Below, in pieces: positions 34,236 to 44,670 of a stretch of DNA of 64,000 bases; positions within the stretch are counted from its first letter, which is position 1, and the number at the start of each line of letters is the position of its first letter. The notes below the pieces were generated by a model. It made no database searches and was not told the origin of the DNA. It worked only from the letters and a program-made list of their open reading frames with translations. Position numbers and translations under genes: made by a program. The stretch is from Tetrapyrgos nigripes. Lineage: Eukaryota; Basidiomycota; Agaricomycetes; Agaricales; Campanellaceae. The stretch covers positions 62,001-126,000 of the forward strand of contig JAACJM010000144.1 of assembly GCA_013368315.1 (NCBI GenBank), written 5' to 3'.

Positions 34236-34640
34236 TACTCCCTGTGCTGAAGATGCCTTCTCCAGAAGTTTCTCATAGTTCTTCAGATTGTGAAAGGAAG
34301 GCAGCTTCAAGAGCTCCACCAAGTCATTGACTAGTACTGAGTGCAAGCATAGTGGACTGACTGTGATCCGGAACAAGACATCTTCTGCCTGTAGTAGTGT
34401 GGATGTTGAGGGGTTAAGCAGAAAATCAAGTAAAGAATTATGAGTACTAAACATACCCTGAAGACAACCATCCTTTCCTGATCACTCCAATACCACTTCT
34501 CATGGTGCTTCCACTGTGCTGCACACCCAGCCATCAAAGAGGGAAGAGAGAAAAGAGAGAATGGGGTTAATCAGGCCAGTTTTGAGTGTCCTTTAAGGTG
34601 TTCTGATTTCTAATCTATAGAGCATGTTGTATATAACCCC

Positions 34641-36718
34641 ATGACTGTACAGGCCATTCCTTCACCTCACTTTGATATGCCTGCAGATACAATTCCCAGT
34701 TTGCCGGCTTCCACTACACATGGACTTCTATCATGGCCTCCTAATGTCCAACATGTGTATACTGCTCTATCTGACATCTACTCTGCTGCGATCCAAGCAC
34801 TCCAATCTGATTCAGAAATACATCGAATGACGTTCCATATGGAAGCCGTAGTACAAGATGCTTTCCCACTGTTGCTTGGAAGATGGCATCGACAATTATC
34901 CCACACTTTTTGGATGGCTGGAGTGGACAGCAACTATGTACACAGATTTGTTTGATGATTTTTGTGCATTTGCAGAGCATACAGGAGGAAGGTGACTGTC
35001 CTTTTAATTTAAAATCATTAACTGATCTGACTGATATGAGTCAGAGACTCAAATGTATCTCAGTTACATGCAGTTAATATTGAGAGATCAGGAAAACGAG
35101 GCTGACCATGGAAGGTACCTATCTTTGAAGTCCTCAAGGATGCATTTGCGTCTCATCGAGGCATCAACCAATCAGAGATGGCTGATGTTCTTGGCATTCA
35201 CTGCAACACTTTGTTGAGATATCTGAAGCAATACAATATTAACTCCCACAAGTTCAGTAACATCAGTGATTCTGACCTTGATGCCATAGTCTGGGACTTC
35301 CGTGTTCACCATCTGCAAGCTGGAGTTCGGTATCTCAGAAGCCACCTTCGAAATAATCACAGTTTGCGGATCCAAAGGCTATGTGTCCAAAATTCCATTG
35401 ACCAAGTTGACCCTCTTGGACAAGTACTTCAGCATTATACTGCTACTCGTCGATGCCGGCACAAGGTCTCACGACCAAATGCTTTGACAAGCTGATCAGA
35501 TGGGGAATTGTGATGACTCTCAAAGTATCATGATTCCCTATGTACTCTTACACTAATATTTTTTAGATTGTCGGACTTCGCGCTAGCACAAGTGACAGTG
35601 CCTCAACTGTTCTGGATGTATTTATAAAGGCAGTTGAGAAGTATGATTTACCTTCCAGAGTGTGTGGGGACCAGGGTGGAGAGAACAAGAAAGTCTCTGT
35701 CTACATGATCCTTAGGCATACATGTGGGGAAAGTAAGCTGTAACCTTATTCAAATTTCCACAAATTTTCAAGTCCTTCAGATCAACCAGGAACAGCTGAA
35801 TAGAGCAACTCTGGGTTGAAGTGGGGGTGCAATTTGCAAGACCATGGTGTGCGTTCTTTGTGCAGTTGGAGGAGAAGCACGGACTTGACATCCAGAAGCC
35901 GGCTCATCTTTGGCTCCTTCATTATCTATTCTTGGATAAAATTAACCAAGACTGCACACAGTTCTGTCAGCTATGGAATGCACATCCTATTTCTGGAGAA
36001 GGTCATAATAAAAGCCCTAATGTGAGTAGAACACATATCCCCTTATCTTTTCCATATTTTGAACATTTGTATAGGACATGCGATTTCTGGGCATGTATCA
36101 AGATGGTGTATATGATGACTGTGAAGGAGTCGACCCAACTGTGATTGAGAGGTTCTATGGTGCAGATGATGAGTCAGACTCAGACTCAGACACAGACTCA
36201 GACTCAGACTCGTCAAATGGCTCAGATCAAAGTGTTGAGGATAATTCAGACTCAGATGAGGAGGATTTGGAGTATAACTATGAGAGTAGTGAGGAGGATG
36301 AGGCAGATGGAGATGATGAGTATTCATCCAGACACTTAGAAGGTTTGAAATTCTGTGCTCTCTTTGAATGACACACTCAATTTTTCCATCAGAACACATA
36401 GCAGAAAGCATCCAATTGCAATTCAAGCATGCTGCAATCTCGATGCCAAAGTATCCAGATCCCTTTTCTAGCAAACAGCGTCGTAACTTCACTGCTCTGT
36501 TAGAGGCTGTTGTGGGTGAGAACATCTTACCATATGGCTATAACATACGAGATGATGAATGGGATGAACATGGTTATCCATCAGTGGATATTTTGCGGTC
36601 AGGATGTAGGGGTTCAAGGGAGCAACGAATTGCATTACCTGTAGATGATTGGCTTCCTCATGTGCGACTGTGGGCTCAGTCCCTGGTGACCATGAATGAT
36701 GTCTTGGCAGCTGACTAG
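34641..36718 (+). pseudogene. Integrase-core transposase, copy B (inside the large element)
   Basis: Paralog of copy A. Exon 1 from ATG 34641 (MTVQAIPSPHFDMPADTIPS). The helix-turn-helix region is at 35150-35260 (MADVLGIHCNTLLRYLKQYN), then RSHLRNNHSLRIQRLC and VSRPNAL. Right after PNAL, at about 35485, the WHxDxHH motif is missing by a small deletion, so the first catalytic Asp is lost. After an intron come IVGLRASTSDSASTV and GDQGGEN (second Asp). In the third motif TGA at 35797 replaces Arg and CAA at 35806 replaces another Arg (IEQLWVEVGVQF). Then LWLLHYLFLDKIN, NAHPISGEGH, an SD-repeat acidic region (36165-36330) and the full C-terminal domain (YGYNIRDDEWDEHGYP...LWAQSLVTMND) to TAG 36716-36718. 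Orientation is opposite to the BTB gene. Confidence 0.8.
36168..36215 (+). repeat. GACTCA coding repeat
   Basis: Hexamer-like GACTCA/GACACA run encoding alternating Asp-Ser in the acidic linker of integrase copy B. Copy A has a shorter equivalent. Confidence 0.8.
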
Positions 36719-37106
36719 TTCCACTTCCCTGTTTGTAGCTGTAGAGATGAACCGATGAGGCATTGAAGCAGAAGTTTTCGCAGTATCAGTACCTTCTTTG
36801 AATGTTCCAAAGGAAACCTTCCTTTGGGGCATTTCATTTGGTGGTGGTTCCTTTTGTGACTTTTCATTTGGTGGTGTTGCTTCGCCACTAGCCAAATGAC
36901 ACTTGATTTCAAAATTACACACAAGCAATGGTAGTTTGGGACTGAATAATAATGGTGTGAGGTGATGTCTCCAGAGCTAACCCACAACCCAACTTTTGTT
37001 GTTCCTTGTTTCCTTACAGTCAACATCTGTCGTTCCTTGGTTCCTTGGTCTCTTACAGTGAATTGCTGTCATCTCTGTTGTTCATTCCTGTTATACTCCT
37101 GTCTCC
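36719..37106. other. Spacer between copy B and next gene
   Basis: Contains two direct copies of a TTTTGTGAC/CTTTGGGGC + TTTCATTTGGTGGTG-type motif (36822-36880) and two of CTT(C/G)GTTCCTTG near 37000-37050. No gene seen. Confidence 0.4.
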
Positions 37107-38529
37107 ATGGGCTCTCGGAACAAAGGCAAAGGGAAGAAGCATGCTCGTTCCCCCTCAGACTCAAAGACAACTCCAGCTCCAGTTCAGGTAGAAAGTCTTT
37201 GGGCCAGGCACTGAAACGTATTCGTGCACAGCAGTCCAAGTCCAATTCTTCTTCCTCATCGAAACTATCCACTTCTTACCTCCAGGCAGCTGATAAGGAG
37301 GCCAATGTGGGTCTGAGGAGGGTAGCACACCAGAAGAAACCGAAGAGAGAAGACGAGTTGTCAGACAATAGCTCATCTGCAGTGCGTAACCAATAACCCT
37401 TCTGCTATATTTCATCTCGTTGACTACATCTATGGATAGGACATTGTTGAAGCCTACAAAGCACCATGGCTTGCTATCCTTCTGGACGGAATCCAAGAAC
37501 AAGAGGTGCGTTTAATTTTTTGTATGAAAACCTCTTTCTCGTTCAGACTCTTCTGATTGTTGGTTAATTCTAGGCTCCTCCCTTTCTGATGCTGGAAGGT
37601 TGTGATACCAGAGGAAAAATCCAGTTCTCAGACACCACCCTTGAACATCTCAGAGCATGTGGCCTTGCTGCTTATAGCTGTGAGGGATATGTGATCAACA
37701 AGGATGCAACCCCTGAGGATGTGATGAATTTGATTCTCAAGCATCTTCCCAGGCCTTACCGATGGTGTCATCTCAATACCACCATATTTTCGTGGAGGAT
37801 TCTGGCCCCAGATTTGTTCTTCCTGTCCACCTCTGTATCCGTGAAAGACAATGCCTCACCCTTGCACCTGGAGTGGAAGGCATATTTCCTACTGGTGAAT
37901 ATATCAAACGGATCTGCAAGTCCAAGTCAAAGGGCTCATGGTTGAACAATGTTTTGATCTTTGGTAAGTATTCACTCTTTTTGTTTGTGATTATGAATTC
38001 TTTATGCTTATATTCGCAAATATAATCCTTAGCATCGTACAAGACTATTCCTGGTGACTATCTTACTGCTGGAGCAAAGGAGAGGACCCTTCCCCATTTC
38101 CGCCTTCCCAGCCCCTCTTTTCATCATACTCTTCGAACCATGGATCTGAAGATGAGCATGGAGAGGATGGATCAGAGGAGGGTCAGGTTTCAGAGGTAGC
38201 AGGTGTTAATGATGAGGGTGAAGAAGATGCAGAGTATGGCCGTGATCTTAAGGAGGTTCTTCGTTGGAGTCGGTTGGAGAACTCAAGGAAAACGAGATGT
38301 ATGTTGGACAATTCATATTTTCCCATATTGCTTCTGATCTGAATTTCTAGCCATGTCTCGTGCAGGTAAAAGTTCTACTGCAGTCACCACCAGCAATGAT
38401 GAAGATAATGTTCCTTCTCCTCCTCACCGCAGCCATCCATCTGCTCTTATCACAGGGCTTACACAGAAGTTCTCTTCATCTCAGTCAAATGCATTCAATG
38501 GGACTCAGACCTTTGCATTTGACAAATAG
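37107..38529 (+). pseudogene. Unidentified spliced gene carried by the large element
   Basis: Starts MGSRNKGKGKKHARSPSDSK (basic, nuclear-type). A 1-bp frame change leads into SLGQALKRIRAQQSKSNSSS and a Lys/Ser-rich region, an intron (GTGCGT 37383..GGATAG), IVEAYKAPWLAILLDGIQEQ, another intron, and then FLMLEGCDTRGKIQFSDTTL and VINKDATPEDVMNLILKHLP. A second frame change near 37785 is followed by HIFVEDSGPRFVLPVHLCIR, GIFPTGEYIKRICKSKSKGS, an intron, and an acidic, Ser-rich tail ending FNGTQTFAFDK at TAG 38527-38529. I do not recognise the family. The consistent protein-like sequence across several introns shows it was a real gene; the frame changes suggest decay or missed short introns. Confidence 0.55.
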
Positions 38530-38744
38530 CACAGTTTCTTGATCTCTTGTTTCAATACACTATTGCACTGTTTCTTGTGTATATATTCTGGTGCAGGCAT
38601 GTATATATCTACTACATACCTCTTCTACAGTCCAGTTTAGATACCAGATCAATGGAATTGATCATTTGTTGACTGGAACACTTGTTTGATATCAGCAAAG
38701 ATGAATGAGGCAGGCACTTCTTATATTGCTGTATCGTAAGGTAA

Positions 38745-39342
38745 GTAATTTTACTTCTTTCTTAGAGATGCTGTACACATTTTGGATAGCTTTCTACACA
38801 TCTTGAACAATGAGAATGCTGTTTCCAGAATGCTGGTATGGTCTGCATAGTAATTTTACATTGTTCTTAGAGATACTGTGGACATTTTGGATACCTTTCT
38901 ATACAACTTGAACAATGGGAATACTGTTTCCAGAATGCTGATATTGTCTGCTCAGCAATTTTACATCTTTCTTAGAGATACTGTACACATTTTGGATACC
39001 TTTCTACACATGTTGAACAATGAGAATACTGTTTCCAGAATGCTGATATTGCCTGCATAGTGATTTTACATCTTTCTCAGAGATACTGTCCACATTTTGA
39101 ATATCTTTCTACACATCTTGAACAATGGGAATGCTGTTTCCAGAATGCTGATATTGCTTGTTGAGCAATTTTACATCTTTCTTAGAGATACTGTACATAT
39201 TTTGGGTACCTTTCTTCGCATCTTGAACAATGGGAATGCTGTTTCCAGAATGCTGATATTGTCTGCATAGTAATTTTATATTGTTCTCAGAGATACTGTG
39301 AAAATTTTGGATACCTTTCTACAAATCTTGAACAATGAGAAT
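38745..39342. repeat. 105-bp tandem satellite, left part
   Basis: Six units with an exact 105-bp period: the landmark CTTAGAGAT/CTCAGAGAT occurs at 38761, 38866, 38971, 39076, 39181 and 39286. Each unit includes TTTTGGATACCTTTCTACA and GTTTCCAGAATGCTG. The array is cut inside a unit at 39342 by the copia element and resumes at 44327. Confidence 0.95.
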
Positions 39343-39578
39343 TGTTAAACTTAGGTTATCTTAGTGAGTAATCTTAGTGAGAGTCACAAAGTGGGGGGGT
39401 AAGAGCGTGCGAATGTATCTCGCTTGACTCTCAAGTATATATCATTAATCAAAGTAGTATAATAATATAAATAGTCTGAGTATATCCCTGTGATCGTTTG
39501 ACTGTAAGTCCGCAGTACCTGAGTGATGCTGTATGCATTGTAACTTAGTAACATGATCGTAATTGCTTAATTCCAACA
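39343..39578 (-). repeat. Copia 3' LTR
   Basis: 236 bp, TG..CA ends. On the coding strand the polypurine stretch AAGGGGAG (39579-39586) immediately precedes it, as expected for plus-strand priming. Confidence 0.92.
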
Positions 39579-39585
39579 CTCCCCT

Positions 39586-42500
39586 TCAAGCGGATATCCC
39601 AAGTATTCGGGAGAAACACTTGATCTTATCAGCGGAGAGAGCCTTCGTAAGTATATCTGCAAGTTGATCATTAGTTGACACATGTTTAACTCGTATGTAT
39701 CGTTGATGTATTCGATCAGTAAGGAAGTTTTTACGGATATTGAAATGCTTAGTTCTCTGAGTATGTTGTTCTTCAGGAGCACGTATAATTGCCAAAGTAG
39801 ATGCACTATCTGAGTTGATAAGTACTGGCTCCTGTTCGGCATTTAGAATTTCTTCTATAAAGCCTTTCAAATAAATAGCTTCTTGTGAGGCATGTGCGAG
39901 TGCGCATAGTTCAGCCTCAGTAACTGATAAAGTTACCAGTGTGCCTCGCTTACTTGACCAAGAAATAAGTGATTCAGCAAATTTGAATGCATAGCCCATG
40001 ATTGGTTTATTGCCATACGTAGACATACCATCAGAGTCGGCAAATCCATAAGTAGAAGTAATAGTAGGGCTCCCTAGGTTGAGCCAGTAATCGCAAGTTC
40101 CTTTTAGATAAAGATAGCATTGTTTAGCTGCAGCGTAATGCTCTTCACCTGGATCGTTAAGATATCTTGCTAGTTGACCAGTGCAGTATGCAATGTCTGG
40201 CCTAGTACAGTCAGCGACATGTTGTAAACCACCAACTAGTGACATAAAAAATTTGATAGCAGCGGTGTCCCGTTGCAGTTCACTCCCAGGTCTAGGGCTA
40301 AGATTTTGCCCGGGTAGCATAGGTGTATGGCGTGCATGTAATTGGTCAAAATTGTATCGTTTGAGAATGTTCTCAATGTAATGTTTCTGACGGAGTTTAA
40401 TAGTACAGTTATTTCTATCTCGTTGAATTTCCATACTGAGAATCCAGTGGATTTCTCCACCGTCAGTGACTTGGACGTGTCCACTAAGTGCAGTAACGAA
40501 AGCTTGTGCAGTAGCTTTGTTGATAGTACACAAAGTAATGTCATCGACGTGACAAGATAGTATTAAAATCAGTTTATTCTCATGATATCGGTAGAATACC
40601 GCATTATCGTAAGTAGACTTCTTAAGTCCTAGTAACTTTATGAGAATATCGCATAATTTTTCGTACCATCAACGACCAGCTTGCTTAAGCCCATATAGAG
40701 TCTTTCTGAGTTTAAGTACATGACCTTCAGGCAAGTTAGGTAGTAAATTACCCGGAGGTGGACGAAGGTATAACGTTTCCGTAAAGATAGGCAGATTTAA
40801 TATCAATCTGAGTAGTTTCATAGTCTAATGAAGCTGCAAGAGCAAGCATAAAACGTGTACTGCTCATGCGTGCTACAGGGGCAAAGATATCATTTGCGTA
40901 GTAATCAATGCCTTCTTGTTGACTAAAGCCTTGTGCTACTAGTCTAGATTTCAAGTTCGTATTTAGTTTTGTAGACAAATCTGGAACCAATGATATTTGC
41001 ATCAGCAGGAGGTTTGATGTACTCCCAGGTTCCTAGACTTTCTAGAGATTCTATCTCAGCTTTCATGGAATCAAACCATGCATCACATTGTGGATGATTG
41101 AGTACATCCTTGAATGAAATTGGATCGCCGACGTTATCAGCATAGTAAACATTGAATTCTGTTAAGAAGAAAGCAATGTTTTGTTCAACTTCATTGTAGA
41201 GTAAACCTCTGGCTTCTCGGATCCTTGTTGATCGTCTTGGGCCATCAGGTTGTATAGTTTTGTCTTCGTCGACATCCATTGGTTCAGGCTCGTGTTCCTG
41301 AGGAATTGGAGTTTTATTTGTATTTTCTTCTGTAGTTTCTAATGGTTCTTGATTTTTGTTTTGTAACTCCCCTTCAACTTGCGATTTCGACGTTAAGAAT
41401 TGCAAGTTGTGTTCTACATTCACTTTAGTACCAAAGTATACATAATGGCCTTTTGAATGATCGTCAAAGCCTAACCAAACTCCACGTTTTCCTTTAGGAG
41501 TTAGTTTACTAGTTCTTGCTTCGTCATATACGATGCAAGGTGTACCAAAGCTATGTAGATTGTCTAAGTTTGCGTTGACACTGTAATGTTTAAAATAGGG
41601 AGTTTGCATTTTTAACGCAATTTTCGGAGATCTATTAAGTATGTACATAGTATAAAGTCCTGCGTGCCACCATAAACGATTAGGTAGTCTTCCAGTATGC
41701 AGATTAACACGAATACCATTCATAACATGCTGATGTACGTTTTCAGCAACTCCATTTTGCTGAGGCGTGTCATGAACTGTATAACGTGGAATTGTACCTT
41801 GTGCTTTCAGGTAGTTTCTGAATGCACCCGAAGTAAATACAGCATTGTTGTCTGATTGTAGTATTTTAACTTTGATACCATATTATGTAAATAGCTCAGT
41901 AGTAAATGTAACCCATTGCGTATAGGCTTCGTCTTTTGTTTTGAGTGGAGATAATATTAACCAATGTGTACAGTCGTCAACGATGGTTAACCAGTATTTG
42001 TAGCCTTCAATAGAGGCAGTTCATAATGGACCAAATATATCAATGTGAAAATGGTCTCCGAAGTTTTCTGCTAATTCCGAAGTACGTTGTTTCGGAACAG
42101 AAAGTCTATGTATATTATTGATGATGCAGTTTTCACATTGAGTTTCTGTCCAATCATCAATAATGATCGTAATAATAGATTTATCTGTTTTTAGTAATGT
42201 TTTTAGATTTGTATAACTCATATGACCAATTTGTTTGTGAAGTTCGTATAAACTTAAACTAGCAACGTTATCACTCAATTTTTTAGTTGTGATAGAGTAA
42301 AGTTTGGCGTTCTCGTGTATAGCGCCAACGAAATTGTCCTTGTCATTGTGTATTGTACATAAATGATCATGAAAAGTAAAAGTATAGTCCACTTTTTGTG
42401 AAATACTGATTAAAGTAAACGGAAGCTTTGAGTTGTAGTATACATTTTTAAGAGTGATCGATGAAGACTCACTATTGTCCTTCCTAACTTCTACCTGCAT

Positions 42501-43992
42501 ATCGCCTGCTAATCGAAGTTCTAGATGCTCTGAATTGGCAACAGTTAAAGTTATAGCAGGCGTAGTATGAACATTGAAAAGTAAGTTAAGATACGGTGTA
42601 CAGTGTATAGTAGCACCAGAATCAATTATATGCATATGATCTTGGTCAGAGATCGTGGTAAAAGCAGGTAGGGAAATATGATGACTCACTGGAGTCTCAG
42701 AGTCTTCCATCTCGACGTCGCCTGAAGAAATTGACTGTACCCAGTCCAATTGCAAAGTTGACGTAGTCGTGACTTGAGAAGAAGAAGAAGACGCAGGCAT
42801 GGAGACGGCAACTGATGCATTCTCCTTGACCTTGCCTTTGTTGGATTGTTTTGTAATCCCTTTCTTCTTCATAGCCTCTTTGGACTTTTCAGTCCACGGT
42901 TCTGGGCATGTCTGGGTCGTATGACCCATCTTGTTGCAATTGAAGCATTTCTGATCTTTCTTGCAATCAGAAGGCTTCTGGTACGGCGCTGCAGCGTTAG
43001 CGCATTCCCCTTTTGACTTGTCTGATCGTTGAGCACCGCCTTGACTAGTGCTGCCAGACTTCTGGTCGGACTTCTTACCCGACGATGAAGGATACATTCA
43101 AGCATTGCTCAAACGATAGTTGGTGAATTCCTTCTTTAGTTGCGCAATGAGGTCGACAGCTGTGTATACAGGTTTCTCCCCTTCTGGTGCAGTAGTGGCA
43201 TCTCATGTAGTGGCAGCCGCATCCACAGTTGCTTCGTAAGAACTGTGAACAAAGTGATAGTGCGGGGGAATAATCCCCACCAGGGCTGAGTAAAAGACTT
43301 GATCTGTCTATGTCTCTCTTCTTGATAGAAGCCCACAGATCCTGAGCTTCGTCGAGGAGCTTATCAAACTCCCAGACTGGTTTACATAAGTTGAAGAGTT
43401 TCCACAGCTCGTTAGACTCTTGAACTGTGGATGAAGGATCGAAACGTTGCTTGAGCTTCTTGATAAGCTCGATGTAGTGGATCATAATTTTATCATCTAT
43501 CTTGCCTGTAATAGCATTAAAACAGGCTAGTTTGACAGTGTTACCAGGATGTAGCCCAGAGCTTTTGAAGTGTTGGTGACGAATCACCCGTAAAGCGTTA
43601 TTAGCGCGAAAGTACCACATCTTCCAATTCTCACTGCCAGTAAGAACTGACAAGGAATCAAAAGCTTTGTTGATGTCGCTGAGTGGCATCCCGTAATTGG
43701 GGTTTGTATTTTCGGGCATAGATAATGCAACCGACGAAGTAGGGGAAGATGGAGGAGATGATGATGGAGGAGGGACATTATCCTGGACATTGGCACTAGT
43801 ATTTTTGCCAGCATCAGACATAATGAGAGTGAGTGCGAATGGAAGGGGGTTTTGGATGGGAGGATCAAGTGGTTGTGCCTGAGAAGTAGATGATACAGGC
43901 GGAGTAGGAGTTTGGGTACTAGAGTGACGACTGGTAGTAGGAAGTGGAATATCTGGGGCTGGTCCTTGAGATCGAGTTTGTCGACTAGTCAT
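39586..43992 (-). pseudogene. Copia gag-pol polyprotein, decayed
   Basis: Minus strand from ATG 43992. Gag: SENWKMWYFRANNALRVI, then a frameshift near 43270. Zinc knuckle CFNCNKMGHTTQTC (about 42950). Protease IDSGATIHC (about 42620). Integrase zinc region HKQIGHMSYTNL..CENC, HIDIFGPL and LQSDNNAVFTS. RT: LVAQGFSQQEGIDY, QIDIKSAYLYG and HVDD (His for the usual Tyr) at about 40548. RNase H: SVTEAELCALAHASQEA and DQLADILTKAL, ending TGA 39586-39588. Stops replacing Arg (TGA) are at 43203, 43098 and 42021; another stop (TAA) is near 41884 in integrase, and there are frame changes near 40960 and 40690. Not functional as assembled. Confidence 0.9.
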
Positions 43993-44070
43993 ATACTAGT
44001 CCAAGAACAGAGTACGAGTAAAGAGTAAAGCAGAGTAGAGCAAGTGTTTATTGAAGTTATAGCAAGCTAG

Positions 44071-44085
44071 TTGGGGCCCATAACC
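44071..44085 (-). promoter_or_regulatory. Copia primer-binding site
   Basis: GGTTATGGGCCCCAA directly downstream of the 5' LTR on the coding strand. Position fits a tRNA primer site; GGTTATGGGCCCA-type sites are usual in fungal copia elements. Confidence 0.55.
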
Positions 44086-44321
44086 TGTTAAACTTAGGTT
44101 ATCTTAGTGAGTAATCTTAGCGAGAGTCACAAAGTGGGGGGGTAAGAGCGTGTGAACGTATCTCGCTTGACTCTCAAGTATATATCATTAATCAAAGTAG
44201 TATAATAATATAAATAGTCTAAGTATATCCGTGTGATCGTTTGACTGTCAGTCTGCAGTACCTGAGTGATGGTGTATGCATTGTAACTTAGTAACATGAT
44301 CATAATCACTTAATTCCAACA
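44086..44321 (-). repeat. Copia 5' LTR
   Basis: 236 bp, identical in length to the other LTR with 11 substitutions, mostly transitions. Confidence 0.92.
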
Positions 44322-44510
44322 AGAATGTTGTTTCCAGAATGCTGATATTGCCTGCTCAGCAATTTTACATCTTTCTTAGAGATACTGTACACATTTTGGA
44401 TATCTTTCTACACATATTGAACAATGAGAATACTGTTTCCAGAATTCTGATATTGCCTGCATAGTGAATTTATAACTTTCCTTTCTCAGAGATACTGTAT
44501 GATTTTCCTA
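44322..44510. repeat. 105-bp tandem satellite, right part
   Basis: Resumes with AGAATGTTGTTTCCAGAATG and continues for about 1.7 units (CTTAGAGAT near 44375, CTCAGAGAT near 44486) before losing similarity. Confidence 0.88.
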
Positions 44511-44670
44511 GATATCTTGGGCTATTTCAGAGAAACAGATATATATATTGCAGATAACTAGTATTATCACATGGAATGTCTGGTTCTTCGAGCTGCTCTC
44601 TCTGTTGTGATGGATGAAGATGTATTGCAGAAATCTGACCTGCATGAATGTCAGTCAGATTGAATGCAAT

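Larger units (their letters stand above)
28951..34537 (-). pseudogene. BTB/POZ-domain protein gene split by a transposon
   Basis: Minus strand. Exon 1 34537-34457 (MMAGCAAQWKHHEKWYWSDQ), intron, exon 2 from 34388 (AEDVLFRITVSPLCLHSVLV, the BTB fold start), running to 34236. After removal of the 29787-34235 insertion and one TA, the frame continues into 29785-28951: GVVYIPSDFSMLEPIFLDGV, then FALILEWVWHL, and a helical C-terminal part (DMLIKLLHASCWFI...CLKEADPL...LPVLDEDWLIPALHALI). The order matches the BTB proteins expanded in Agaricomycetes, which usually act in protein-protein contacts or as Cul3 adaptors; its role here is unknown. A TGA follows WHL near 29691, perhaps a retained intron or nonsense codon. 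The gene is cargo of the large element and is broken by the insertion. Confidence 0.75.
39343..44321 (-). mobile_element. Ty1/copia LTR retrotransposon, 4.98 kb
   Basis: Two 236-bp LTRs (39343-39578 and 44086-44321) starting TGTT and ending AACA, flanked by the exact 5-bp duplication AGAAT (39338-39342 and 44322-44326). Coding strand is minus, so the 5' LTR is the right one. The domain order protease-integrase-RT-RNase H is copia type. It is inserted in the 105-bp satellite. The LTRs differ at 11 of 236 positions (about 4.7%), so the insertion is not recent, and the gag-pol frame is broken. Confidence 0.95.
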
